Of a stretch of 64,000 nucleotides of DNA, positions 17,785-28,858 are shown piece after piece. Numbering within the stretch: position 1 is the first letter of the stretch; each line of letters begins with the position of its first letter. The stretch spans positions 620,001-684,000 of the forward strand of contig NZ_FZOF01000001.1 of assembly GCF_900188405.1 (NCBI RefSeq). Reading direction: 5' to 3'. Both the position numbers and the translations under genes were made by a program. The notes under the pieces are model-generated. The model made no database searches, had not been told where the DNA came from, and saw only the letters and a list, made by a program, of their open reading frames with translations. This stretch comes from Actinacidiphila glaucinigra (GTDB taxonomy: Bacteria > Actinomycetota > Actinomycetes > Streptomycetales > Streptomycetaceae).

Positions 17785-20286
17785 ATGCCTGCTCTCACAC
17801 GTGCCGAGGCCGAGACCCGCGCCCGGCTGATCGCCGTCCAGCACTACACCGTCGACCTGGACCTCACCCGCGGTGACGAGGTGTTCGGATCGACCACCGT
17901 CATCCGCTTCACCGCCCTCGCCGACGGCGACACCTTCGTCGAGCTGAAGCCGGCCGTGCTGCACGGCGCCGTCCTGGACGGGCGGCCGCTGGACCCCGCG
18001 GCCCTGGACGACAACCGGCTGCCGCTCACCGGCCTCGCCGCCGGACCCCACGAACTGCGGGTCGAGGCGGACATGCGGTACTCCCGCACCGGTGAGGGCA
18101 TGCACCGCTTCACGGACCCGTCCGACGGCGAGACGTACCTGTACACCCAGCTCTTCCTGGACGACGTGCAGCGCGTCGTCGCCGCCTTCGACCAGCCCGA
18201 CCTCAAGGCCGTCTTCGAGGTCGCCGTGACCGCGCCCCCCGCGTGGACCGTCCTCGGCAACGGCGTCGCCGAGCGCACCGGCGAGGCGGAGGGCCGCTGG
18301 CGCGTCGCGGCGACCCCGCCGATCAGCACCTACCTGCTCGCCGTCGCGGCCGGACCCTGGCACTCGGTGCGCACCGAGCACGCGGGCCTGCCCTTCGGAC
18401 TGCACTGCCGCCGCTCGCTCGCCCCGTACCTGGACGCCGACGTCGAGGAGCTCTTCGACATCACCCGGCGCTGCTTCGACCGCTACCACGAGCTGTTCGA
18501 GGAGCCGTACCCCTTCGACTCCTACGACCAGGCCTTCGTCCCCGAGTTCAACGCGGGCGCGATGGAGAACCCCGGCCTGGTCACCTTCCGCGACGAGATG
18601 GTCTTCCGTTCCGCCGTCACCGACACCGAGCGGCAGACCCGCGGCATGGTCATCGCCCACGAGATGGCGCACATGTGGTTCGGCGACCTCGTCACCCTGC
18701 GCTGGTGGGACGACATCTGGCTCAACGAGTCCTTCGCCGAGTACATGGGCTACCAGGTGCTCTCCGAGGCCACGCGGTTCACCGGCACGTGGACCGACTT
18801 CGCCGTCGCCCGCAAGGGCTGGGGCTACGACGCCGACCAGCGCCCCTCCACCCACCCCGTCGCCCCCGCGCCGGAGGCCGTCCCCGACACCGCCTCGGCC
18901 CTGCTGAACTTCGACGGCATCTCCTACGCCAAGGGCGCCTCCGCGCTGCGCCAGCTCGTCACCTGGCTCGGCCGCAAGGACTTCCTCGCCGGCATCAACG
19001 AGCACTTCGCGCGGCACCGCTTCGGCAACGCCGCCCTCGCGGACTTCATCGACTCCCTCGCCGGCGCCACCGACCGCGACGTGCACGCCTGGGCCGACCG
19101 CTGGCTGCGCACGACCGGGGTCGACACGCTCACCCCCGTCCCCGTGGACGCCGACGGCGGCTGGCGGCTCGACGTCACGCAGCAGGGCGGCCGCCCGCAC
19201 CGCATCTCCGTCGCCGCGTACGACCGCGCCGGAGCCGACCCGGCGCAACTGGTGCTGCGCGAGCGCTTCGAGACCGACGTGCCCGCGGACGGCGAGACGC
19301 CCGGCACGCGTCCGGGAACCCGCCCCGACCTGGTGCTCCTCAACGACCAGGACCTGACGTACGCCAAGATCCGCTTCGACGCCCGGTCCTGGGACACCCT
19401 GGTCGCCGCGCTGCGCGGCCTGCCCGACCCGCTCAGCCGCGCCCTGGTCTGGAACGCCGCCCGCGACCTCGTCCGGGAGGGCGAACTCCGCCCCGCCGCC
19501 TACCTCGACGTCGCCCGTACCCATCTGCCGTACGAGACCGACATCGCCGTCGTGCAGGGCGTGCTCGGGTTCGCCCGCGGGCAGATCGCCGACCGCTACC
19601 TCCCCGCCGACGAGCGCCCGGGCGCGCTCGCCACGCTGGAGGCGCTCGCCCGCGACCTGCTCACCCGCGAGGACCCCGGGCTGCGGCTGGCCGCGGCCCG
19701 CGAGCTCATCGCCGCCACCGCCGACACCGGTGCCCTGCGCGGCTGGCTCACCGAGGACGCGCTGCCCGGCGGGCCCGCGCTCGACCCCGAACTGCGCTGG
19801 CAGATCCTCACCCGGCTCAGCGTCCTGGGCGCGGCGTCGGCCGAGGACATCGCGGCCGAACTGGCCTCCGACCCCAGCGCCACCGGCCAGGAGGGCGCCG
19901 CCCGCTGCCGGGCCGCGCTGCCCGACCCGGAGGCGAAGCGGGACGCCTGGGCGCGGATGTTCGACGGCGACACCCTGTCGAACTACCTCTTCACCGCCAC
20001 CGCCCAGGGCTTCTGGCAGCCCGAGCAGTTCGACCTCGTCGGGGAGTACGTGCCCCGCTTCTTCCCCGCCGCGGTGGCGGTCGCCGCCCGCCGGGGCCCC
20101 GCACTCGCCGAGGCCGCGGGCCGCTGGGCCTTCCCCGTCCCCGTCGTCGAGTCCTCCGTGCTAGACCTCGGCGAGGAGTGCCTCCGCACCGGCGATCCCG
20201 CCCCCACCCCGGCGCTGCGCCGCCGGCTCGCCGACCAGCTCGACGACCTGCGCCGCGCCCTGCGCGTCCGCACGGGTTCCGCGTAG
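17785..20286 (+). CDS. pepN: Aminopeptidase N (M1 family)
   Basis: The 833-residue zinc aminopeptidase trims N-terminal residues from peptides in the cytoplasm. Visible are the substrate-anchoring GAMEN (258-262), the zinc motif HEMAHMWFGD with His292, Glu293 and His296, and Glu315 in NESFAEY at the exact HExxH-x18-E spacing. The N-terminal beta domain and the C-terminal ERAP1-like helical domain (about 530-830) make the normal length for actinobacterial PepN. ATG 17785 follows GGGGGAG; the much longer open frame upstream is a shadow of the acetamidase gene. Immediately after the stop begins a ~1.3-kb stretch without recognisable genes. Confidence 0.95.
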   Translation: MPALTRAEAETRARLIAVQHYTVDLDLTRGDEVFGSTTVIRFTALADGDTFVELKPAVLHGAVLDGRPLDPAALDDNRLPLTGLAAGPHELRVEADMRYSRTGEGMHRFTDPSDGETYLYTQLFLDDVQRVVAAFDQPDLKAVFEVAVTAPPAWTVLGNGVAERTGEAEGRWRVAATPPISTYLLAVAAGPWHSVRTEHAGLPFGLHCRRSLAPYLDADVEELFDITRRCFDRYHELFEEPYPFDSYDQAFVPEFNAGAMENPGLVTFRDEMVFRSAVTDTERQTRGMVIAHEMAHMWFGDLVTLRWWDDIWLNESFAEYMGYQVLSEATRFTGTWTDFAVARKGWGYDADQRPSTHPVAPAPEAVPDTASALLNFDGISYAKGASALRQLVTWLGRKDFLAGINEHFARHRFGNAALADFIDSLAGATDRDVHAWADRWLRTTGVDTLTPVPVDADGGWRLDVTQQGGRPHRISVAAYDRAGADPAQLVLRERFETDVPADGETPGTRPGTRPDLVLLNDQDLTYAKIRFDARSWDTLVAALRGLPDPLSRALVWNAARDLVREGELRPAAYLDVARTHLPYETDIAVVQGVLGFARGQIADRYLPADERPGALATLEALARDLLTREDPGLRLAAARELIAATADTGALRGWLTEDALPGGPALDPELRWQILTRLSVLGAASAEDIAAELASDPSATGQEGAARCRAALPDPEAKRDAWARMFDGDTLSNYLFTATAQGFWQPEQFDLVGEYVPRFFPAAVAVAARRGPALAEAAGRWAFPVPVVESSVLDLGEECLRTGDPAPTPALRRRLADQLDDLRRALRVRTGSA

Positions 20287-20320
20287 CGGGTGCGGGCGGC
20301 TGCGCCGGGCTGGCCGGGTG

Positions 20321-20589
20321 GTTGTGTGCGGGTTGTTTGCGCCTGCGGCGGGCATCCCCCGCCCTCCCGCCCGATTGCCCGGCGCGGTTGGTGCGGGCCT
20401 GCGCGCGTGCGTGGTGGGCCGGGGGCGGGGCCTCCGGGGCTGCACGTCCTGGACTGGGTTATTTACGTGCATGGCGGGCGGTCCAGGTCCGAGCCCCCGA
20501 TGCCGCACACAAATATCCCGCAGCGTCCAGAACATCCACCCCTACGACCCCGCCCCCTCCGTATCGTGGGGCGACCAACGGCCGGTGGG
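20321..20589 (+). repeat. Long inverted repeat, left copy (~269 bp)
   Basis: This segment recurs in reverse complement at 21158-21425, with an estimated ~88-90% identity by hand alignment. Long identical tracts include the region around the 20-mer GGGTTATTTACGTGCATGGC (20457-20476) and about 58 bases at 20507-20564. The differences are clustered: 20386-20405 and 20477-20499. In this copy the second variable stretch contains GTCCAGG, which can pair with CCTGGAC at 20449-20455 to form an internal hairpin. Open frames across it are mirrored in the other copy and look non-coding. Confidence 0.85.
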
Positions 20590-21157
20590 TGGTTGAGGGC
20601 GGTCCGGGGTTGCCGCACCCGTCTCACTGAACGCCCATGGTCGTTTGGGGGTGGTGGCTGAGGCCCGCGCAGGCTCCGGCGCGATCGGACCGGAAGGGGG
20701 TGCTTGGGCCGATGCCGGAGGTATGTCGCCCTGCTGAGCGGCCCGTTGTCGTGTGCGCGTCCTGCCCTTTTCGGCCTTCGGTCAGGGGCGGGCTGGGTCG
20801 GTGCGGTCGGCGTGGTTCCAAGGCTGAACCTGGTTGCGGGTCGACAGCCCGCCGGCTGTCCCTGGCGGCGGCCCTGCTGTCGGCGGTCTGCTGCGCGACG
20901 GCGGCCGTCGCCCAGGAACGCACGGTGCCAGGGTGCGTCCCCACATCGGCGCTCGTCGTGATCTGCCGCCGGGCGACCTTCGGCGTCGCCGTGACACAGG
21001 CAAGCCCTGCGAGCACCTGTGGGTGAGGTGCGTCAGCCGTCCCGTGGGAGAAGCCCCGGGCCACGGGTGCGGACACCCTTGCTCGGCCTGCGGCCGGGGA
21101 CCTCCCTGCGGGGGCAGCTCCCGGCGGTGCGGGGAGGGGCGCACCCCATCACCCCCC
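20590..21157. other. Unassigned 568-bp segment between the inverted repeats
   Basis: No recognisable gene. Frames are open on both strands (for example about 20637-21026 rightward and 20624-21076 leftward) but the predicted products are rich in Arg, Ala and Cys, match no family I know, and have no convincing ribosome binding site. A run of nine C residues closes the segment (21152-21160). It may be the interior of a decayed mobile element or hold a non-coding RNA. Confidence 0.5.
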
Positions 21158-21425
21158 CCCACCGGCCGTCAGCCGCCCACGGATACGGAGGGGGCGGGGT
21201 CGTAGGGGTGGATGTTCTGGACGCTGCGGGATATTTGTGTGCGGCATCCGGGGCACAACAAATATCGCCCGCCATGCACGTAAATAACCCAGTCCAGGAC
21301 GTGCAGCCCCGGAGGCCCCGCACCCGGCCCACCACGCACGCGCGAGGCGGTCACTGACCGCGCCGGGCAATCGGGCGGGAGGGCGGGGGATGCCCGCCGC
21401 AGGCGCAAAACAACCCGCACACAAC
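21158..21425 (-). repeat. Long inverted repeat, right copy (~268 bp)
   Basis: This is the reverse complement of 20321-20589. Its second variable stretch differs from the left copy and reads, on the minus strand, GATATTTGTTGTGC, which can pair with GCACACAAATAT just beyond it (about 21229-21268). So this copy forms its internal hairpin with the right flank where the left copy uses the left flank. The element as a whole spans 20321-21425 between pepN and the decarboxylase gene. Confidence 0.85.
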
Positions 21426-21617
21426 AACGGGCCGCAAGGGGCACCCCCCGCAACCACGACGGCGCCGCACATGACAGCTGGGCGAACGCCTCCGCGGGTG
21501 CGCCGGGGCGGCGACCGTTCGGGGTGCGGTGGCAACACCCGGGGCGGGGGAGCGTCGTTACGCAGGTCGCCCAGCGCGCACGCGCCGGTGATCCGCGACA
21601 ACGGAGGCGCCGACTCC

Positions 21618-23003
21618 ATGCCACCCCATCTCGCCGGCGGAAGTGAAGGGCCGGACCGGTTGCGCCCGTTGGTCGAGGACGTGCTCGGCGCGCTCGCGGC
21701 GGGGGCGGCCGCCCGCAAGGGCCCGCTTCCCGCGGGTGGCCCGGGGGCGGTGGCGCGGCGGGTACGGGAGGTGCTGGGGGAGGCCCTGCCCGAGGACGGC
21801 ACCGGGGCCGCGGAGGCGCTGCGCGCGCTGGTCGGGGTCGTCGCCGAGGGCGCGGCCGATCCGGCGGACCCGTTGTGCGCCGCCCACCTGCACTGCCCGC
21901 CGCTGGCCGCGGCCGTGGCGGCCGACCTGGCCGCGAGCGCGCTCAACCCCTCCATGGACTCCTGGGACCAGGCGCCGGCCGCGACCGCGCTGGAGGCGGA
22001 GGTCACCCGCGCGCTGGCCCGCCTGGTCCACCCGGACGCGGCCGAGCCGGACGCGCTGATCACGACCGGCGGTACGGAGTCCAACCAGCTCGCCCTGCTG
22101 CTGGCCCGGGAGACCGCCCCCGGTGTGCGGGTCGTCGCCGGGGCCAACGGGCACCACAGCGTGCCGCGTTCCGCCTGGCTGCTCGGGATGCCCGCCCCCG
22201 TCGTCGTGGACACCCCCGGCGGGGTGCTCGACCCGGAGCGGGTGCGGGACGCGCTCGCCGCGGACGGGGGCCCGGCCCTGCTGGTCGCCACCGCGGGCAG
22301 CACGGACTCGGGCGACATCGACCCGCTCCCCGAACTCGCCCGCGCCGCCCGGGAGTACGGCGCCCGCCTGCACGTCGACGCGGCGTACGGCGGGTCGCTG
22401 CTGTTCAGCGACCGGGAGGCGGCGAGGCTCACCGGGCTGCGGGAGGCCGACACCGTCACCCTCGACCTGCACAAGCTGGGCTGGCAGCCCGTGGCGGCCG
22501 GGGTGCTCGCGGTCCGGGAGGCCGCGCTGCTGCGCCCCCTCGACCACCGCGCCGACTACCTGAATGCCGCCGACGACACCGAGGCCGGCTTCCCCGACCT
22601 CCTCGGCCGCTCGCTGCGCACCTCCCGCCGCCCCGACGTGCTGAAGATCGCCGTCACGCTGCGCGCCCTGGGCCGCCGCGGACTGGGCGGGCTCGTCGAG
22701 ACCGTCTGCGACCGGGCCCGCCACCTCGCGGACCTGGTGGACCGGCATCCCGCACTGACCCTGCGCGCCCGCCCGGCGGTCAGCACCGTGCTCTTCCGCC
22801 CCACCGGCGACGCCGACGAGGAGGTCGCCGCGATCCGCCGCCGGCTCATGCTCGACGGCCGCGCCGTCCTCGGCCGGGCCCGCGCCGACGGGCGGCTCTG
22901 GCTCAAGGCCACCCTGCTCAACCCGGCCACCACGCCCACCGACCTCGAGGCACTGCTCACGCTTGTATGCGCGACCCACCAGGAAGGCAGCACCCCCCGA
23001 TGA
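21618..23003 (+). CDS. PLP-dependent group II decarboxylase (lysine/diamine-forming type)
   Basis: The 461-residue enzyme belongs to the pyridoxal-phosphate decarboxylases related to DesA, RhbB/Ddc and glutamate decarboxylase. Signatures are NPSMDSWDQAPAATALE, TTGGTESNQLAL, the cofactor Asp in HVDAAYGGSLLF and the Schiff-base Lys in DLHKLGWQPVAAGV. The next gene is an amino-acid N-hydroxylase, so the likely job is making a diamine (cadaverine, putrescine or diaminopropane) that is then N-hydroxylated for a hydroxamate siderophore; the exact substrate cannot be read from sequence. ATG 21618 follows GGAGG by 10 bases. Earlier in-frame sequence to 21390 lies in the repeat region and is unlikely to be coding. 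Confidence 0.88.
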   Translation: MPPHLAGGSEGPDRLRPLVEDVLGALAAGAAARKGPLPAGGPGAVARRVREVLGEALPEDGTGAAEALRALVGVVAEGAADPADPLCAAHLHCPPLAAAVAADLAASALNPSMDSWDQAPAATALEAEVTRALARLVHPDAAEPDALITTGGTESNQLALLLARETAPGVRVVAGANGHHSVPRSAWLLGMPAPVVVDTPGGVLDPERVRDALAADGGPALLVATAGSTDSGDIDPLPELARAAREYGARLHVDAAYGGSLLFSDREAARLTGLREADTVTLDLHKLGWQPVAAGVLAVREAALLRPLDHRADYLNAADDTEAGFPDLLGRSLRTSRRPDVLKIAVTLRALGRRGLGGLVETVCDRARHLADLVDRHPALTLRARPAVSTVLFRPTGDADEEVAAIRRRLMLDGRAVLGRARADGRLWLKATLLNPATTPTDLEALLTLVCATHQEGSTPR

Positions 23004-24433
23004 CCCCCACCGACGCCCACGACCCCCACCGGGACCAGCCCTTCGACCTGCTCGGCATCGGCATCGGCCCGTGCAACCTGTCCCTGGCCGCGCTCGCCGA
23101 CGGCGTCCCGTACCTCAGCGCGGCCTTCTACGAGCAGGAGCGCTCCTTCCGCTGGCACCCGGGGCTGCTGCTGGACGACGCCACCCTTCAAGTGCCCTTC
23201 CTCGCGGACCTGGTGAGCCTGGTCGACCCGACGAGCCGGTGGAGCTATCTGAACTACCTCAGGACCCGCGAGCGGCTCTTCCCGTTCTACTTCGCCGAGC
23301 GCTTCCACACGCACCGCGCCGAGTACGACGCCTACTGCCGGTGGGTCGCCGAGTCGCTGCCCAGCACCTGCTTCGGCCACCAGGTCGACACCGTCCGCTG
23401 GAACCCCGGGCGCGCCGTGTTCGAGGTGGACCACACCCGGCTCGACGCCGAAGGCCAGGCCGAGGCCCTCGGCCGTACGTACGCCCGCAACCTGGTGCTC
23501 GGCGTCGGCAGCGCGCCGTACGTGCCGGAACCGCTGCGGCCGCTGGCCGAGTCGCCCGCCGTCCCCGTCGTGCACTCGGCGCACTACCTGGAGCACCGGG
23601 ACCGGCTGCTGGCCGCCGAGCACGTCACCGTCGTGGGCTCAGGGCAGTCGGGCGCCGAGGTCTTCCTGGACCTGCTGCGCGCCCGGCCCGCCGGGCGTGA
23701 ACGGCTGACGTGGATCGCCCGCAGCCCCTCGTTCGCCCCGATGGAGTACAGCAAGCTCGGCCTGGAGCAGTTCACCCCCGACTACACGCGCTTCTTCCAC
23801 GGGCTGGCCGAGCCGGTCCGCGACAACCTCCTGCCCCGCCAGTGGCAGCTGCACCGGGCCATCGACCACGGGACGATCGGCGCCGTCCACGACGAGCTGT
23901 ACCGCCGCACCCTGGGCGGCGGCTGGCCGGACGCCGTCCTCACCCCCGGCGTGACGGTCCGTACGGCCGGCCGGATGGGCGTGGGGGCCGTCGAACTCCA
24001 CCTGGAGCACGAGCAGCAGGGCACCCGCAGCCGGCTGGTCACCAACGCGGTCGTCCTCGCCACCGGCTACCGGGAGCGCTCCCTGGACGCGCTGCTCGCC
24101 CCGATCCACCCGTACATCCGCCGGGACGCGTCCGGCCGGCCCCGGATCGACGAGTTCCACCGGCTGGAACTGGACCCGGTCGTCGCGGGCACCGGCGCGG
24201 CCGTCCACGTGCAGAACGCCGAGCGCCACACCCACGGTGTCGGCGCCCCCGACCTGGGGCTCGCCGCGTGGCGCTCGGCGGTCGTCCTCAACGCGGTGAC
24301 CGGCAAGGAGCCCTACCCGCTGCCCTCCCGGACGGCCTTCACGACCTTCGGGCTCGGCGCGGCCACCGAGCCCGTCAGCCCTTGGACCGCGACTTCTCCT
24401 TGCGCAAGGCCCGCAGGTACTCGCGGTTCATAG
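23000..24433 (+). CDS. Lysine/ornithine N-monooxygenase-like flavoprotein (siderophore type)
   Basis: The 477-residue protein is an IucD/PvdA/DesB-type N-hydroxylase: FAD motif [14 protein letters not shown] (18-31), [25 protein letters not shown] motif [13 protein letters not shown] (~214-226), [19 protein letters not shown], and ATGYRER near the end. It uses FAD, NADPH and oxygen to hydroxylate a primary amine. The start overlaps the decarboxylase stop (ATGA). The recognisable domain ends near residue 450 (RTAFTTFGL); the last ~27 residues are an unconserved tail, and the final 19 codons are antisense to the 3' end of sdhB. No hydroxamate synthetase, acyltransferase or iron-uptake gene follows. 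Confidence 0.87.
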   Translation: MTPTDAHDPHRDQPFDLLGIGIGPCNLSLAALADGVPYLSAAFYEQERSFRWHPGLLLDDATLQVPFLADLVSLVDPTSRWSYLNYLRTRERLFPFYFAERFHTHRAEYDAYCRWVAESLPSTCFGHQVDTVRWNPGRAVFEVDHTRLDAEGQAEALGRTYARNLVLGVGSAPYVPEPLRPLAESPAVPVVHSAHYLEHRDRLLAAEHVTVVGSGQSGAEVFLDLLRARPAGRERLTWIARSPSFAPMEYSKLGLEQFTPDYTRFFHGLAEPVRDNLLPRQWQLHRAIDHGTIGAVHDELYRRTLGGGWPDAVLTPGVTVRTAGRMGVGAVELHLEHEQQGTRSRLVTNAVVLATGYRERSLDALLAPIHPYIRRDASGRPRIDEFHRLELDPVVAGTGAAVHVQNAERHTHGVGAPDLGLAAWRSAVVLNAVTGKEPYPLPSRTAFTTFGLGAATEPVSPWTATSPCARPAGTRGS

Positions 24434-25129
24434 CGGCGATCGACGGCAGCGGGATGCCCTTGGGGCAGGCCGTCGCACACTCGCCGGTGTTGGTGCAGCC
24501 GCCGAAGCCCTGGTCGTCCATGGCCGCGACCATGTCCAGCACCCGGGTCTCGCGCTCCGGCTGCCCCTGGGGCAGCACGTTGAGGTGGTTGACCTTGGCC
24601 GAGGTGAACAGCATCGCCGAGCCGTTGGGGCAGGCCGCCACGCACGCGCCGCAGCCGATGCACTCCGCGTGCTCGAAGGCGAAGTCGGCGGCCTCCTTCG
24701 GCACGGCCGTCGCGTGCGCCTCGGGCGCGCTGCCCGTGGGCACGCTGATGTAGCCGCCCGCCTGGATCACCCGGTCGAAGGCCGTGCGGTCCACCACCAG
24801 GTCCTTGACGACCGGGAAGGCGGCGGCCCGCCACGGCTCGACGTCGACCGTGTCGCCGTCCTTGAAGTGCCGCATGTGCAGCTGGCAGGTGGTCGTCCGC
24901 TCCGGGCCGTGGGCCTGGCCGTTGATGACCATGCCGCACGCGCCGCAGATGCCCTCCCGGCAGTCGTGGTCGAAGGCCACGGGCTCGTCGCCCGCGAGGA
25001 TCAGCTCCTCGTTGAGGACGTCGAGCATCTCCAGGAAGGACATGTCGGGGCTGATGTCCTCGACGCGGTAGGTGACCATGGCGCCCTCCTCCTCGGAGGA
25101 CTGCTGGCGCCAGATGCGCAGGGTGAGGT

Positions 25130-25133
<4 letters not shown>
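24375..25133 (-). CDS. sdhB: Succinate dehydrogenase/fumarate reductase iron-sulfur subunit
   Basis: The 252-residue subunit carries the three Fe-S clusters that link the flavin to quinone: [2Fe-2S] ligands in [10 protein letters not shown]...TTTCQ, a [4Fe-4S] set in [12 protein letters not shown] and a [3Fe-4S] set in [16 protein letters not shown]. The GTG at 25133 overlaps the sdhA stop (GTGA) and gives the family-typical start [13 protein letters not shown] 25079 would cut this off. It is the last gene of the operon. Its 3' end overlaps the convergent hydroxylase frame by 59 bp. Confidence 0.94.
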
Positions 25134-27064
<1,931 letters not shown>

Positions 27065-27066
27065 GG

Positions 27067-27792
27067 TCAGTCCACCAATCCGGTCATCACGGCGACGGGT
27101 ACGACGAGGAAGCCGGCGGTCAGCGAGGCCGCCAGCACGTTCGCCGTGATCTTCAGCGCGCGGTCGCGGCGCTTGTTCACCGCTCCCAGGGTCTGCGCGG
27201 CGCTCCAGAAGCCGTGCCTGATGTGCAGGCCGAGGGCGAGCATCGCGACGATGTAGACGACGTTGACCCACCAGATCCGGAAGTCGGCCACGATGTTCTC
27301 GTAGGGGTGGTGCTCCTTGCCCAGCGGGTTCACGGTGAGCGTGGTCAGGTCGAGGATGTGCCAGACGATGTAGAGGCCGAGGATCACCCCGCCCCAGCGC
27401 ATCGTCCGGGTCGCGTAGCTGGCCCGCTGCCGCTTGTGCTCGTACTTCGCCGGGCGCGCCCTGATGTCGCGCTTGCTGAGCTGGTAGGCGGCGACGCCGT
27501 GCAGCACCACCGCGACGACCAGGCCGGTGCGCTGGATGTACAGGTACCAGCTGTTGTGCAGGGCGGGCTCGCCGATGGTGCGCAGCCACGCCGCGTACCC
27601 GTTGAACTCCTCCGCGCCGAAGAAGATCTTCAGATTGCCCAGCATGTGCGCGACCAGGAACAGCAGCATGATCACGCCGGTCCCGGCCATGACCGCCTTC
27701 TTGCCCACGGTCGAGCCCCACAGTGCCCGTAGGAGCGACGGGCGGCGGCCGGTGCCCGTCGTCGCCCTCGTCCTCGTCGTCGCCAAAGCCAT
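27067..27792 (-). CDS. sdhC: Succinate dehydrogenase cytochrome b subunit
   Basis: The 241-residue membrane anchor has five hydrophobic helices (about 34-54, 81-100, 127-148, 173-193, 212-233) with histidines placed to bind haem b ([28 protein letters not shown]). It passes electrons to menaquinone. The ATG at 27792 is only about 7 bases after a candidate -10 box (TAGCGT), so the transcript may be leaderless. It is first in the sdhCAB operon and faces a LysR gene. Confidence 0.93.
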   Translation of the reverse strand: MALATTRTRATTGTGRRPSLLRALWGSTVGKKAVMAGTGVIMLLFLVAHMLGNLKIFFGAEEFNGYAAWLRTIGEPALHNSWYLYIQRTGLVVAVVLHGVAAYQLSKRDIRARPAKYEHKRQRASYATRTMRWGGVILGLYIVWHILDLTTLTVNPLGKEHHPYENIVADFRIWWVNVVYIVAMLALGLHIRHGFWSAAQTLGAVNKRRDRALKITANVLAASLTAGFLVVPVAVMTGLVD

Positions 27793-27799
27793 GGGCCCG

Positions 27800-27830
27800 A
27801 CGCTAGGTCTGCCTGCTACGACAGGTCCAA
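27800..27830 (-). promoter_or_regulatory. Candidate sdhCAB promoter
   Basis: On the minus strand TTGGAC (27830-27825) and TAGCGT (27805-27800) are separated by 19 bases. Transcription would begin about at the sdhC ATG, and the LysR-type palindrome would then be centred near -66, the usual position of a LysR recognition site. The spacer is long, so this is tentative. Confidence 0.35.
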
Positions 27831-27849
27831 GACATGTTCCGGCTCGTTT

Positions 27850-27868
27850 CGATAGGTCGCGCCTATCG
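27850..27868. promoter_or_regulatory. LysR-type operator between sdhC and its LysR gene
   Basis: A perfect inverted repeat CGATAGG-N5-CCTATCG fits the LysR T-N11-A rule (ATAGG...CCTAT). It lies 18 bp before the LysR start and about 58 bp before sdhC. A further GTTATCG half-site follows at 27871-27877. Autoregulation of the LysR gene and control of sdhCAB is the natural reading. Confidence 0.72.
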
Positions 27869-27885
27869 TGGGTTATCGTGCGGTC

Positions 27886-28773
27886 ATGCAGTTGCAGCAG
27901 CTCGTGTACTTCCTGGCGGTCTCCGACACCCTGCACTTCACCCGCGCCGCCGAGCGCGTCCACGTCGCGCAGCCCTCGCTGTCGCAGCAGATCAAGGCCC
28001 TGGAGCGGGAGCTGGGCGCGAACCTGTTCAGCCGGGCCCGCGGCAACATCGCGCTGACCGACGCAGGTGAGGCCCTGCTGCCGCTGGCCCGCCGCATCAT
28101 CGCCGACACCGAGACCGCCACCCAGGAGGTCCAGGAGCTGGTGCAGCTGCGCCGCGGCCGGGTGCGCCTCGGCGCGACCCCCAGCCTCGCCACCGGCCTG
28201 CTGCCGGACGTGCTCCGCGACTTCCACGACCGCTACCCGGGCATCCGGCTGGTCGTCGAGGAGGGCGGCTCACGCGACCTGGTGCGCGAGCTGGCCTCCG
28301 GCAGCCTCGACCTCGCCCTGATCGTGCTGCCGCTGCAGAGCCACGACCCCGCCCTGGACGCCACGCCGCTGCTCCACGAGGACCTGGTGGTGGTCACCGC
28401 CGCCGACGCTCCGCCGCCCTCCGCGGGCCCCACCATCAGCGTCAGCGACCTCAGGGACCGGCCGCTGGTCATGTTCCGCAACGGCTACGACCTGCGGGAG
28501 CTCACCGTCACCGCGTGCCGGGCGGCGGGCTTCGAGCCGCGCTTCGCGATCGAGGGCGGCGAGATGGACGCCGTGCTGGGCTTCGTGGAGGCGGGACTCG
28601 GGCCCGCCGTCGTGCCCAGCATGGTCGCCGGGCGCCGGCCCAGGCTGCGTACGACGCCCTTCGAGGCCCCCGGGCTGCAGCGCACCGTCGCCCTGGCGCA
28701 CCGCAAGGACGCCGAGCCCCCGCGCGCCGCCCGGGAACTGCGCCGTGTGCTCCTGGAACACGTACCGGCCTGA
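27886..28773 (+). CDS. LysR-family transcriptional regulator of the sdh locus
   Basis: The 295-residue regulator has the N-terminal winged HTH (residues 1-60: LQQLVYFLAVSDTLHFTRAA, PSLSQQIKALERELG) and a two-lobed effector domain (about 88-290; VRLGATPSLATGLLPDVL, GSLDLALIVLP, VEAGLGPAVVPSMV). It is transcribed away from sdhCAB, with the shared operator between them. ATG 27886 gives the family-standard MQLQQLVYFL; the in-frame GTG at 27868 falls within the palindrome. The effector is unknown. Confidence 0.92.
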   Translation: MQLQQLVYFLAVSDTLHFTRAAERVHVAQPSLSQQIKALERELGANLFSRARGNIALTDAGEALLPLARRIIADTETATQEVQELVQLRRGRVRLGATPSLATGLLPDVLRDFHDRYPGIRLVVEEGGSRDLVRELASGSLDLALIVLPLQSHDPALDATPLLHEDLVVVTAADAPPPSAGPTISVSDLRDRPLVMFRNGYDLRELTVTACRAAGFEPRFAIEGGEMDAVLGFVEAGLGPAVVPSMVAGRRPRLRTTPFEAPGLQRTVALAHRKDAEPPRAARELRRVLLEHVPA

Positions 28774-28793
28774 GGCCGGCCGCTTTCGAGAGC

Positions 28794-28834
28794 CCGGGGG
28801 GCATGTGCGCGCCGCGCACATGCCCCCCGGTTTT
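28794..28834. terminator. Strong hairpin terminator between convergent genes
   Basis: An 18-bp perfect inverted repeat (28794-28811 and 28813-28830, stem CCGGGGGGCATGTGCGCG) followed by TTTT. It lies between the LysR gene and the convergent 5'-nucleotidase gene and can serve both. The closing base pairs must open to form a small loop. Confidence 0.85.
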
Positions 28835-28858
28835 CCGCTGCGGCGAATTGGTTCGGGT

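Noticed and set aside
20624..21076. Open frames of 120-150 codons on both strands between the inverted repeats
   Set aside because: No domain, no convincing ribosome binding site, and frames open on both strands; kept only as an unassigned segment.
21618..24433. A desferrioxamine (desABCD) cluster
   Set aside because: Only the decarboxylase and hydroxylase types are present; the acyltransferase and synthetase genes are absent, so the symbols desA/desB were not used.
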